Assembly (NCBI GenBank): GCA_963742795.1
Contig: CAVUNL010000003.1
Span: 1 to 64,000 of the forward strand
Direction: 5' to 3'
DNA: 64,000 nucleotides
Source of the DNA: Palsa-504 sp963742795
Lineage (GTDB): Bacteria > Actinomycetota > Actinomycetes > Streptosporangiales > Streptosporangiaceae
This document shows, one piece after another, positions 32,392-40,668 of the stretch; the stretch's first letter is position 1, and the number at the start of each line of letters is the position of its first letter. A program made the position numbers and the translations under genes. Below the pieces are notes generated by a model. The model had not been told where the DNA came from. It saw nothing but the letters and a program-made list of their open reading frames with translations, and ran no database searches.

Positions 32392-34080
32392 TCAGCTTTC
32401 CGCGGCGATCAGCGGCTCAAGCAGGATGTCGGGGTGCTCGCGTCGTACCTGGCCGAGCCGCCACTTGTCGCTGAACAGCGCGAGCAGGGCACCGTCATGG
32501 CGGCGGGTCAGCACCTCGGTGGCGCGCTGCCCGGCCAGGATCCGGGCGCCCTCGGCGTCGGTACGCCGGGCCAGCGTGTAGTCCAGGTGGTCCAGGTCCG
32601 CGCGGGCGCCGAACTCGTGCTCGAGCCGGTGCAGCACCACGTCGTACTGGAGCGGGCCGACCGCGGCCAGCACCGGGGCCTGGTCGCCGCGCAGATCGGA
32701 GGACAGCACCTGGACGACGCCCTCGGTGTCGAGCTGCTCGATCCCGCGCCGGAACTGCTTCTGCTTGCCCGCTTCCTTTCCGCGCACCACCGCGAAGTGC
32801 TCGGGCGCGAAGCTCGGGATGGGCGGGAACTCGACCGGGGCCTCACCCCCGTACAGCGTGTCGCCGGGGCGCAGCGCGGTCGCGTTGACCAGGCCGATCA
32901 CGTCGCCAGGGAAGGCTTCCTCGACGGTCTCCCGGTCCTGGCCGAACATCGACTGAGCATACTTGGTGGCGAACGGGCGCCCGGTGGCCGCGTGAGTGAG
33001 CACCATGCCGCGATCGAACCGGCCCGAGCACACCCGCACGAACGCCATCCGGTCCCGGTGAGCCGGGTCCATGTTGGCCTGCACCTTGAACACCAGGCCG
33101 GAGAACGGGGCGTCCACCGGGCGCGGCTCGCCCTTGACATCCTCCCGCGCATCCGGCGGCGGGGCGAGCTCGGTCACCACGTCGAGCAGGCGCCGGACGC
33201 CGAAGTTCGGCAGCGCGGCGCCGAACAGCACCGGACTCGACACTCCGGCCAGGAATGACGCCATGTCGACACCCGGCCCGTAGATCTCATCGAGCAGCGC
33301 CAGTTCCTCCTGCGCCGCCGCGTAGGCCTCGCCGTCCCGCTCAGCGCCGGCCGCGGCGTCAAGCCGCGTCTCCAGGGCGCGCCCGGCCCCGCCCGGGGTC
33401 CTGGTGAACGTGGTGTACCCGCCGCTGGCCCGCTCGATCAGCCCACGGAAGTCGCCCGCCACCCCGACCGGCCAGTTCACCGGGGCCGGGCGGAGCCCGA
33501 TCCGCTGCTCGATCTCGTCGAGCAGTTCCAGCGGCTCCCGGCCCGGGCGGTCCCACTTGTTCACGAACGTGATCACCGGGACGCCGCGGCTCCGGCAGAC
33601 GTCGAACAGCTTCAGCGTCTGCGGCTCAAGCCCCTTGGCCGAGTCGAGCAGCATGACCGCGGCGTCCACCGCGGACAGGACCCGGTAGGTGTCCTCGGAG
33701 AAGTCCGCGTGACCCGGGGTATCCAGCAGGTTCAGCACCATGTCCCGGTAGTCGAAGCGGAGCGCCGCGGAGGTGATGGAGATCCCGCGGGCGCGTTCCA
33801 TCGCCATCCAGTCCGACGTCACGCCCCGCCGGCCGGCCTTGCCGTGCACCGCGCCCGCCTGGGTGATCGCCGACGCATGCAGGGCCAGAGCCTCGGTCAG
33901 GGTCGACTTGCCCGCGTCCGGGTGGCTGATGACCGCGAACGCCCGGCGCCTGCCCGCTTCGGCCAGTACCTTGGAGTAAGGCCTCTTGGAGTCGGGCAGT
34001 CCCGGTGAAGAGGCATCGGGGAGGTGCGCGGAGCTATATGTGGGGGCCAGTGGGGGCGCCCCCGTATCCGCCATTGTCAC
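32392..34080 (-). CDS. prfC: Peptide chain release factor 3
   Basis: 562 residues from GTG 34080, placed by a -10 box seven bases upstream; ATG 34074 is the alternative. GTPase motifs: G1 ISHPDAGKSTLTEAL, G2 region RARGISITSAA, G3 LLDTPGHADFSEDTYR, G4 VNKWDRPG. RF3-specific domains II/III follow (FSGLVFKVQANMDPAHRDR, LRPGDTLYGGE, LQYDVVLHRLEHEFGA). RF3 is a translational GTPase that recycles RF1/RF2 from the ribosome and takes part in post-peptidyl quality control. Many actinobacteria lack it, so it is notable here. It shares a 21-bp divergent promoter with the phosphatidyltransferase. Confidence 0.93.
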   Translation of the reverse strand: MTMADTGAPPLAPTYSSAHLPDASSPGLPDSKRPYSKVLAEAGRRRAFAVISHPDAGKSTLTEALALHASAITQAGAVHGKAGRRGVTSDWMAMERARGISITSAALRFDYRDMVLNLLDTPGHADFSEDTYRVLSAVDAAVMLLDSAKGLEPQTLKLFDVCRSRGVPVITFVNKWDRPGREPLELLDEIEQRIGLRPAPVNWPVGVAGDFRGLIERASGGYTTFTRTPGGAGRALETRLDAAAGAERDGEAYAAAQEELALLDEIYGPGVDMASFLAGVSSPVLFGAALPNFGVRRLLDVVTELAPPPDAREDVKGEPRPVDAPFSGLVFKVQANMDPAHRDRMAFVRVCSGRFDRGMVLTHAATGRPFATKYAQSMFGQDRETVEEAFPGDVIGLVNATALRPGDTLYGGEAPVEFPPIPSFAPEHFAVVRGKEAGKQKQFRRGIEQLDTEGVVQVLSSDLRGDQAPVLAAVGPLQYDVVLHRLEHEFGARADLDHLDYTLARRTDAEGARILAGQRATEVLTRRHDGALLALFSDKWRLGQVRREHPDILLEPLIAAES

Positions 34081-34087
34081 TTACATG

Positions 34088-34095
34088 AGGATACT
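34088..34095. promoter_or_regulatory. Overlapping divergent -10 boxes
   Basis: Minus strand TATCCT (34093 to 34088) precedes prfC GTG 34080 by seven bases. Plus strand GATACT (34090-34095) precedes GTG 34102 by six. Both mRNAs would be leaderless, and the two -10 hexamers share four base pairs, so both cannot be melted by separate polymerases at once. Confidence 0.45.
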
Positions 34096-34101
34096 GGGTC
34101 C

Positions 34102-34716
34102 GTGGACCGTGTCCTGACGATCCCGAACGCGCTCAGTGCCGCCCGCCTGGCTGGAGTCCCGGTCTTCCTGTGGCTGGTGCTCGGGCCCCGGACCGCTACC
34201 GCCGACTACTGGGCGGTCGCGCTGCTGATCGTGGCGGGCGCCACCGACTGGCTGGACGGCAAGATCGCCCGCGCGCTGAACCAGGGCAGCCGGCTCGGCG
34301 AGGTGCTGGACCCGGCCGCCGACCGGCTGTACATCGCGGCGACCATCGTCGCGCTCGCGGTGCGGGACATCATCCCGTGGTGGCTGGTCGCCGTCCTCGC
34401 ACTCCGCGAGCTGGTCGTGGGCGGGGCGCTGGCCGTGCTGAAGCGCCGGGTCGGCTTCGGCACCTTGAAGGTCAGCCTGGTCGGGAAGACCGCCACCTTG
34501 TGCCTGCTCTACGCCTTCCCGCTGCTGTTCCTCGGCGATCACCCCGGCTGGGGCGGGACGCTGGCCCGGGTCATAGGCTGGGCTTTCGCGGTCTGGGGCA
34601 CGGTCCTGTACTGGTGGGCCGCGATGCTGTACCTGGCCCAGGTGCGAAGCTTGGCCAGCAGCAGCGGGGTTCATACCTTGGGCGCAAACCCGGGAAAGGA
34701 GCTGCGAAACCATTGA
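34102..34716 (+). CDS. CDP-alcohol phosphatidyltransferase (PgsA-like)
   Basis: 204 residues, about six membrane helices. The family motif D-x2-DG-x2-AR-x8-G-x3-D-x3-D is complete in DWLDGKIARALNQGSRLGEV and LDPAADR (about residues 50-76). It transfers a phosphatidyl group from CDP-diacylglycerol to an alcohol such as glycerol-3-phosphate or phosphatidylglycerol; the acceptor is not determined. The start GTG 34102 fits the leaderless promoter. Its TGA overlaps the TTG start of the next gene (TTGA). Confidence 0.85.
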   Translation: MDRVLTIPNALSAARLAGVPVFLWLVLGPRTATADYWAVALLIVAGATDWLDGKIARALNQGSRLGEVLDPAADRLYIAATIVALAVRDIIPWWLVAVLALRELVVGGALAVLKRRVGFGTLKVSLVGKTATLCLLYAFPLLFLGDHPGWGGTLARVIGWAFAVWGTVLYWWAAMLYLAQVRSLASSSGVHTLGANPGKELRNH

Positions 34717-37214
34717 AGGCCGTCGTCATGGCAGGCGGGGAGGGGACTCGGCTGCGGCCGATGACCGCTAACCAGCCCAAACCCATGCTTCCGGTGGCCA
34801 ACCGGCCGATCATGGAACACGTACTGCGGCTGCTCAAGCGGCACGGATTCGACGAGACCATCGTGACCGTCCAGTTCCTCGCCGCGCTCGTCCGGAACTA
34901 CTTCGGAGACGGCGAGGAGTTCGGGATGAGCCTGCAATACGCCACCGAGGAGATGCCGCTAGGGACCGCGGGCAGCGTCAGGAACGCGGAGGACGCGCTG
35001 CGCGACGAGCCGTTCCTGGTCATCTCGGGCGATGCGCTGACCGACATGGACCTGACCGCGATGGTCAAATTCCACAAGGAGAAGGGCGCGCTGGTCACCG
35101 TCGGCCTGGCCCGCATGCCCAATCCGCTGGAGTTCGGCATCGTGATCACCCAGGAGGACGGCCGGATCCGGCGCTTCCTGGAGAAGCCGACCTGGGGCCA
35201 GGTGTTCTCGGACACGGTCAACACGGGGCTGTACGTAATGGAGCCGGAGGTTCTCGCCGACGTCCCGCCCGGTGAGATGGTCGACTGGTCCGGCGACGTC
35301 TTCCCCAAGCTGCTCAAGCGCGGTGCCCCGCTGTTCGGCTACGTCTCCGACGGCTACTGGGAGGACGTGGGGACCCACGAGAGCTACCTGAAGGCCCAGG
35401 CCGACGTGCTGGACCGCCGGGTGCAGACCGATATCGCCGGGTTCGAGGTCTCACCTGGTGTATGGGTCGCCGAGGGCGCCGAGGTGGATACGGACGCGGT
35501 CCTCACCGGCCCGCTGTGCATCGGGGACTACGCCAAGATCGAAGCCGGCGCGCACCTGCGCGAGTACACCGTGGTCGGCAGCAACGTGGTGGTCAAGGAA
35601 GGCGCCTTCCTGCACCGCGCGGTGGTGCACAATAACGTCTACATCGGCCAGGGCGTCACCCTGCGCGGCTGCGTGATCGGGAAGAACACCGACGTCATGC
35701 GGCTGGCCAGGATCGAGGAGGGCGCGATCGTCGGGGACGAGTGCGTCATCGAGCCGGAGGCCTACCTGTCCGCCAAGGTGAAGGTCTACCCGTTCAAGAC
35801 CATCGAGGCCGGCGCGGTGGTGAACAACAGCGTGATCTGGGAATCGCGGGGCCAGCGCACCCTGTTCGGCCCGCGGGGCGTGTCCGGGCTGATCAACGTG
35901 GAGGTCACGCCCGAGCTGGCGGTGCGGCTGGCCAGCGCCTACGCCACCATGCTGCGCAAGGGCTCCACGGTCACCACGTCCCGGGACGCGTCCCGGGCGG
36001 CGCGGACACTGAAGCGCGCGGTGCAGAGCGCGCTCAACGCCAGCGCGATCAACGTGGTGGACCTGGAGGCCCAGCCGCTCCCGGTGGTCAGGTTCGAGAC
36101 GGCTAGGGAGCACTACAGCGGCGGCGTCGCCATCCGCACCACTCCCGGCGACCCGCAGTCCGTCGACATCATCTTCCTCGACGAGCGGGGCGCCGAGCTG
36201 TCCCAGGCCGACCAGCGCAAGCTGGAGCGCGTCTTCTCCCGCCAGGAGTTCCGGCGGGCTTTCCCGGGCGAGATCGCCGAGCTCAGCTACCCGCCCCGGG
36301 TGGTCGAGTCGTATACCCACGAACTGCTTCGGTGCGTGGACATGAGCGGCGTGCGCGAAGCCGACCTGAAGGTGGTCGCGGACTGTGCGGGCGGCACCAC
36401 GTCCCTGGTCCTGCCGAGCCTGCTCGGAACCATCGGCCTTGGGGAGGTGCTGACCTTGAATAGCCGTCTTGACGAGATATCGCCCACCGAGACCGTGGCC
36501 CAGCAGCGGGCAGGCCTGCAGCGCCTGGCCGAGATGGTGTCGTCGTCGCGGGCCGCGTTCGGCGTCAGGTTCGATCCGGTCGGGGAGCGGATCCAGCTCG
36601 TGGACGAGAAGGGCGAGCTGGTCAGCGAGGACCGGGCGCTGCTGGCCGTGCTGGACCTGGTGGCGGCCGAGCGTAAGTCCGGCCGGGTGGCCCTGCCGGT
36701 GACCACCACCCGGGTGGCCGAGCAGGTCTGCCGGTTCCACGGGGTCCAGGTGACCTGGACGCCGACGTCGATGGACGCGCTGACCGTCGCGGCGGCCAGC
36801 GAGGACGTGATCTTCGCGGCCGACGGGCGCGGCGGTTTCGTGGTGCCCGAGTGCGCCCGGACGGTGGACGGCCTCGCGGCCTTCGTCCGGCTGCTCGGCC
36901 TGGTCGCGCGGACCAGGCTGACGCTCAGCCAGATCGACGCCAGGATCCCGGTCGCGCACATGCTCAAGAGGTCCATCCCGACGCCCTGGGCGGCCAAGGG
37001 CAGCGTGATGCGCACCGTCGTCGAGGCGGCGGGTAGCAACGAAATCGACACCACGGACGGAGTGCGGGTGGTCGTGCCCGGCCGTGGCTGGGTCCTCGCG
37101 CTGCCAGACCCGGCCGAGGCCGTCACCCACCTGTGGGCCGAGGGCAACGATGCCGATGACGCCCAGCTCCTGATGGACGAGTGGGCCGAGGTCGTGGAGC
37201 AGGCAGGTCGCTAG
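34713..37214 (+). CDS. Mannose-1-phosphate guanylyltransferase with left-handed beta-helix and degenerate phosphomannomutase domain
   Basis: 833 residues from TTG 34713, where the protein starts directly with the nucleotidyltransferase motif LKAVVMAGGEGTRLRPMTAN. Residues 1-235 are the sugar-nucleotide transferase (PKPMLPVANRPI, EMPLGTAGSV, VISGDALTDMDL). Residues 250-370 are hexapeptide repeats. Residues 380-833 resemble a phosphohexomutase, but its catalytic serine loop (TASHNP in active enzymes) reads IRTTPGDPQS, the DxDxDR metal loop reads FDPVGER, and no GEYSGH-type sugar loop is found. I infer GDP-mannose synthesis by the N-terminus and a structural or regulatory role for the mutase-like part. 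Confidence 0.85.
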   Translation: MKAVVMAGGEGTRLRPMTANQPKPMLPVANRPIMEHVLRLLKRHGFDETIVTVQFLAALVRNYFGDGEEFGMSLQYATEEMPLGTAGSVRNAEDALRDEPFLVISGDALTDMDLTAMVKFHKEKGALVTVGLARMPNPLEFGIVITQEDGRIRRFLEKPTWGQVFSDTVNTGLYVMEPEVLADVPPGEMVDWSGDVFPKLLKRGAPLFGYVSDGYWEDVGTHESYLKAQADVLDRRVQTDIAGFEVSPGVWVAEGAEVDTDAVLTGPLCIGDYAKIEAGAHLREYTVVGSNVVVKEGAFLHRAVVHNNVYIGQGVTLRGCVIGKNTDVMRLARIEEGAIVGDECVIEPEAYLSAKVKVYPFKTIEAGAVVNNSVIWESRGQRTLFGPRGVSGLINVEVTPELAVRLASAYATMLRKGSTVTTSRDASRAARTLKRAVQSALNASAINVVDLEAQPLPVVRFETAREHYSGGVAIRTTPGDPQSVDIIFLDERGAELSQADQRKLERVFSRQEFRRAFPGEIAELSYPPRVVESYTHELLRCVDMSGVREADLKVVADCAGGTTSLVLPSLLGTIGLGEVLTLNSRLDEISPTETVAQQRAGLQRLAEMVSSSRAAFGVRFDPVGERIQLVDEKGELVSEDRALLAVLDLVAAERKSGRVALPVTTTRVAEQVCRFHGVQVTWTPTSMDALTVAAASEDVIFAADGRGGFVVPECARTVDGLAAFVRLLGLVARTRLTLSQIDARIPVAHMLKRSIPTPWAAKGSVMRTVVEAAGSNEIDTTDGVRVVVPGRGWVLALPDPAEAVTHLWAEGNDADDAQLLMDEWAEVVEQAGR

Positions 37215-37535
37215 AGACCCGGATCCAGGTGCTGCGTCCGGGTAAGCTGTGTCTTTCACGTGATGATGCGAAACGCTCGAACCGCGCGAAATTCGCAAAT
37301 ATGAGAGAATCGCGCCCACTGCGGTGTGAAAAGATTTCGCCCGGCGGACATCGTCCGCCGTGAGCGGCGGGTGCACGGCGGAGGTGAGACGGCGGTGTGG
37401 CGGAAGCGTCGCGGAGACAAGATCAAGCGTAGCGGGCGCGGGCTGTTCGCGTGGCGCATGGACCGCCGAGCCCCCGCCCAGGTACCGTGGGCTGGATCGC
37501 TTGATGAGCTAGCCGAGGGGAGGCCGACCGGAGGG
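37215..37535 (+). promoter_or_regulatory. Promoter and leader region of the FHA gene, with hairpin
   Basis: 320 bases without a convincing gene. TAAGCT (37243-37248) and TACCGT (37482-37487) are possible -10 boxes. Around 37250-37320 the sequence is unusually AT-rich for this genome. CGGCGGAC-ATC-GTCCGCCG (37342-37360) is a perfect hairpin with a 3-base loop and no T tract. An in-frame N-terminal extension of the FHA gene from GTG 37326 exists but is Arg-rich and has poor codon use; I did not include it. Confidence 0.45.
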
Positions 37536-38117
37536 ATGCCACCCATTTACTGCACCCGATGCGGTCGGCCCAATTCCGACGGCGCCCGGTTCTGCTCGAA
37601 CTGCGGCACCCAGCTGGCCGGGACCGGGGCCACGTCGGCTGTTCCCGGGCTCGGCGCCCGCCTAGGCGACACCACGTCGACGCTGTTGCCGGTACGGCCG
37701 GACGACGCCGATTTCGGCGATGACCTGTTCCCGGATTCCGCCTCGCTCGGCGCCCTGCCGGAGGGGAGCGCGCTGCTCCTGGTCATGCGCGGTCCCAACG
37801 CGGGCAGCAGGTTCCGGCTGGACGGCGCGCTGACCACGGCAGGCAGGCACCCGGACAGCGATATCTTCCTCGACGACGTGACCGTCTCACGACGGCACGC
37901 GGAGTTCTACCGCCAGGGCGCCTTCTTCACCGTCCGGGACGTGGGCAGCCTCAACGGCACTTACGTCAACCGGGAGCGCATCGAGGAGGCGCAGCTGACC
38001 GGGGGCGACGAGGTCCAGATCGGCAAGTTCCGGCTGCTGTTCCTGACCAGCCAGAACCTTGACCCGAGAACGTCCTCGGCTGATCCTCGCGGCAGGGGCG
38101 CACAGGACTACGCATGA
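37536..38117 (+). CDS. garA: GarA-like zinc-ribbon/FHA protein
   Basis: 193 residues from ATG 37536. A zinc ribbon (CTRCGRPNSDGARFCSNCG, about residues 5-23) is followed by a linker that contains a paired-threonine region (LGDTTSTLLPVRPDD). The FHA domain is at about 85-170 (SALLLVMRGPNAGSRFRLDG, TAGRHPDSDIFLDDVTVSRR, VRDVGSLNGTYVNRERIEEA). In mycobacterial GarA and corynebacterial OdhI an N-terminal threonine pair (ETTS) is phosphorylated by PknB/PknG, and the FHA domain then releases 2-oxoglutarate dehydrogenase and glutamate enzymes. DTTS here is the likely equivalent. The added zinc ribbon is not in mycobacterial GarA. Kinase genes that could act on it lie downstream in this window. Confidence 0.85.
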   Translation: MPPIYCTRCGRPNSDGARFCSNCGTQLAGTGATSAVPGLGARLGDTTSTLLPVRPDDADFGDDLFPDSASLGALPEGSALLLVMRGPNAGSRFRLDGALTTAGRHPDSDIFLDDVTVSRRHAEFYRQGAFFTVRDVGSLNGTYVNRERIEEAQLTGGDEVQIGKFRLLFLTSQNLDPRTSSADPRGRGAQDYA

Positions 38118-38283
38118 GCACGCCGAAGGGGCGCGCCCTCGTCGGGCCCGGGGAGCCAAAGGGCGCCGGCGCTGCCTGGACTGAGGAGCGACGAAGGAGC
38201 GACGAGGGCCCGCCGCCGCAGGCGGCCAGGTCGGCAAGGCAGTGCCTTAAAAGGCGCCCGGAGGCGAGCCGGGAAAACACCTC
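38118..38283 (+). promoter_or_regulatory. Structured leader before the FtsR-like gene
   Basis: Arms GCCCTCGTCG (38135-38144) and CGACGAGGGC (38200-38209) pair perfectly across a 55-base loop. A second palindrome AAGGCAGTGCCTT (38236-38248) is followed by AAAAGG. Either could be a terminator for garA or a regulatory site. Confidence 0.35.
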
Positions 38284-39314
38284 ATGAGCGAGGAGCCCGC
38301 ACGCGGCCAGTTCGGCATCAGCGAGGTGCTGGTCCAGTTGCGTCCGGAATTTCCCGACATCAGCACGTCCAAGATCCGCTTCCTCGAGGCCAAGGGGCTG
38401 ATCGAGCCGGCCCGGTCACGATCGGGTTACCGCCGGTTCTCGGCGGAGGACATCGAGCGGCTGCGCTACATCCTCACCGTGCAGCGGGATTCCTACCTTC
38501 CGTTGCAGGTGATCAGGGAGCGGCTCGCCGACGGCGCCGCCACGGCGGGGCCTGCGGGGCTTCGGATATCCCGGACGCCGACGGCGGGTCCAGGCGCGCG
38601 CCGACCGACATGTCCCGGCGCCAGCTGCTCGAGGCAGCGGGCATCGAAGACGAGGAGCTGACCGAGCTGGAGGACTACGGCCTGATCCGCCGGGTCGGCC
38701 GGCAGTACGGTCCGGAGGCCCTCGCGGTCGCCCGGGTAGTGGCCGCGCTCCGCCAGTACGGGGTGCAGGCCCGGCACCTGCGGGCGGTCAAGGCCGCGGC
38801 CGACCGGGAGGCCAACCTGGTCGAGCAGGTAGTGGCGCCGCAGCTGCGCCAGCGCGACCCTGCCGCCAGGGACGCAGCGGCCCGGACCGCCTGGCAGATC
38901 GCGGATCTCACCTTGCGGCTGCACGCGACGCTGGTCGAATCCGCGCTGGGTGAGGCCGGACTGGCGGCCACGCCCAGCCGCGTCGGCCGATACGGGCCAG
39001 GGCTCGGCATATCGGACGAGGTCGCGGATTCCTCCGGGTCCTCGGCAGGGGGCCTGAGGTCGGCTTCCGGACGATTACGGGTGTACCTTGGCAAAGGGAG
39101 AGGTGGCCAAAAAGGGCTCGCCAGGCACGTGAGGACGGAGCTGCAGTGCGGCAGATGGAGGTCATCGGCGTCCGGGTCGAGATGCCGTCGAACAGCCCCA
39201 TCGTCTTGCTTAAGGAGGCGCAGGGGGATCGGTACCTGCCCATCTGGATCGGGGCGGTCGAGGCAACGGCAATCGCCTTCGCCCAGCAAGGCATGGTGTC
39301 CGTCCGGCCGCTGA
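38284..39314 (+). CDS. ftsR: FtsR-like MerR-family regulator, split by a frameshift
   Basis: The N-terminal MerR winged helix is intact (FGISEVLVQLRPEFPDISTS, KIRFLEAKGLIEPARSRSGY, RRFSAEDIERLRYILTVQRD). After VIRERLAD the frame goes astray near 38535-38560. The continuation is one frame over (SDIPDADGGSRRAPTDMSRR, then QLLEAAGIEDEELTELEDYG, VQARHLRAVKAAADREANLV). Together these align with mycobacterial FtsR (Rv1828), which regulates ftsZ and growth. A one-base loss in a G-rich run would explain it: sequencing error or true mutation. The second frame runs on past the expected C-terminus (about 38950) into the next gene, so the real end is probably near there. Confidence 0.7.
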
Positions 39315-39616
39315 CGCACGATTTGTTCAAGGACGTGCTCGAGGTTCTGAACATCCAGCTCCGGACGGTGAACATCACCGAGCTGCGGGACGGGATCTTC
39401 TATGCGGACCTGGTCTTCTCCAACGGCGCCGAGGTGAGCGCGCGGCCGTCGGACTCGATCGCGCTGGCCCTGCGTACCGGCGCGCAGATCTTCGCCAGCG
39501 AGGAGATCCTGGACGAGGTAGGCGTGGCCATCCCGGACGAACAGGAAGATGAGGTCGAGAAGTTCCGGGAATTCCTCGACACCATCTCCCCTGAGGACTT
39601 CGGCCGGGCTACGTGA
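39146..39616 (+). CDS. DUF151 bifunctional nuclease family protein
   Basis: 156 residues; GTG 39146 follows GGAG by five bases. MEVIGVRVEMPSNSPIVLLK, LPIWIGAVEATAIAFAQQG, RPLTHDLFKDVLEVL and SARPSDSIALALRTGAQIF are the DUF151 core. Homologous to Rv1829 in the same gene order in mycobacteria. Plant and bacterial relatives have been reported as combined RNase/DNase; the physiological role is unclear. Confidence 0.9.
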   Translation: MRQMEVIGVRVEMPSNSPIVLLKEAQGDRYLPIWIGAVEATAIAFAQQGMVSVRPLTHDLFKDVLEVLNIQLRTVNITELRDGIFYADLVFSNGAEVSARPSDSIALALRTGAQIFASEEILDEVGVAIPDEQEDEVEKFREFLDTISPEDFGRAT

Positions 39617-39725
39617 ACCGGCATGCCGGGAATGTCGCGACGCGCCGTGCGTGGTCGTTGACGCCGCCACCCGGGCCGGCTTACGGTGCGAATGCCGTGG
39701 GTAGTCAGCTCCCGTGGAGGTAGGC

Positions 39726-40373
39726 GTGGCGGCAAGCAGGGATGACCGCGACGGCGGGACGTCCGCCGCGGGCGACCCACGAGGCGCTCAGGGCGTCCTC
39801 TTCGAGGCTGACGAAGCGCTCGGGATCTCCCACGACGCCGACCCGGGGTCGGCGGACATCGGCTACCGCGGCCCCACCGCGTGTTCCGCGGCCGGGATCA
39901 CCTACCGTCAGCTTGACTACTGGGCGCGCACGGGCTTGGTCGAGCCGAGCGTGCGGGCCGCCCACGGTTCCGGCTCCCAGCGGCTGTACAGCTTCCGCGA
40001 CATCTTGGTCCTGAAGGTCGTGAAGCGGCTACTCGACACAGGGATCTCGCTGCAGCAGATCCGGGCTGCCGTCCAGCACCTGCGCGACCGCGGCACCGAC
40101 GACCTGGCCCAGGTCACCCTGATGAGCGACGGGGTCAGCGTCTACGAGTGCACCTCCGCGGATGAGGTGGTGGACCTGCTCCAGGGCGGTCAGGGTGTGT
40201 TCGGAATCGCGCTCGGCCGCGTCTGGCGTGAGGTCGAGGGTGACCTGGCCCTGCTGCCCGCCGTGCGGGCCGAAGACGGCTTCGTCGCCGTCGACCCCCA
40301 CGGCTCCTACCCCCCCGGGTCCTCGGCCAGCCAGGATGATCTGGCCAAGCGCCGTCTGCGCCGCACCAGCTGA
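39726..40373 (+). CDS. MerR-family transcriptional regulator (Rv1830-like)
   Basis: 215 residues from GTG 39726, placed by GGAGGT at 39716-39721. After an acidic N-terminal tail of about 45 residues comes the MerR winged helix (SAAGITYRQLDYWARTGLVE, GSQRLYSFRDILVLKVVKRL, DTGISLQQIRAAVQHLRDRG). The C-terminal part (LMSDGVSVYECTSADEVVDL, GGQGVFGIALGRVWREVEGD) matches the family encoded between DUF151 and gcvB in mycobacteria. The metabolite it senses is unknown. It is the last gene before the inserted kinase/FHA block. Confidence 0.88.
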   Translation: MAASRDDRDGGTSAAGDPRGAQGVLFEADEALGISHDADPGSADIGYRGPTACSAAGITYRQLDYWARTGLVEPSVRAAHGSGSQRLYSFRDILVLKVVKRLLDTGISLQQIRAAVQHLRDRGTDDLAQVTLMSDGVSVYECTSADEVVDLLQGGQGVFGIALGRVWREVEGDLALLPAVRAEDGFVAVDPHGSYPPGSSASQDDLAKRRLRRTS

Positions 40374-40647
40374 CGCCGTTCTGTCTGCTCCGCCGAGTAA
40401 TCTCCGCAGGCCGTGCCGTCCTGAGCACGTGGCCTAAAACCCGCCCAGAAACGCCCGGCAGCCTAGATGGAGGCCAGAATTCCGGGCTCTTTGTGGCAAT
40501 TCGGTCCGGAGGTGACAGTGGCGAGCAGGTCTGTTTAAATGCTCCCATCGCTGATTCGCGCGCTGGTCTAGGGCGCTCACCGGTTGGCGGGAACTTGACT
40601 GCTGTCGCATGCTCAGCGTCGAGGGCATGCGTCTGGAGGGGGATCAA

Positions 40648-40668
40648 GTGACCAGTGTGCCGTGGTAA
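40648..40668 (+). other. Possible 6-codon upstream reading frame overlapping the VWA start
   Basis: GGAGGGGG (40635-40642) lies five bases before GTG 40648, which opens VTSVPW and stops at TAA 40666-40668. The VWA start GTG 40662 lies inside it in another frame. It could couple or restrain VWA translation, or reflect a start-site frameshift. The remaining gap from 40374 holds no other gene that I can support. Confidence 0.35.

Noticed and set aside
35451..37376. 641-codon minus-strand frame opposite the guanylyltransferase gene
   Set aside because: His/Arg-rich shadow with no domain.
37326..37535. 70-codon N-terminal extension of the GarA-like protein from GTG
   Set aside because: Arg-rich, poor third-position bias, and GarA homologues do not have it; kept as leader.
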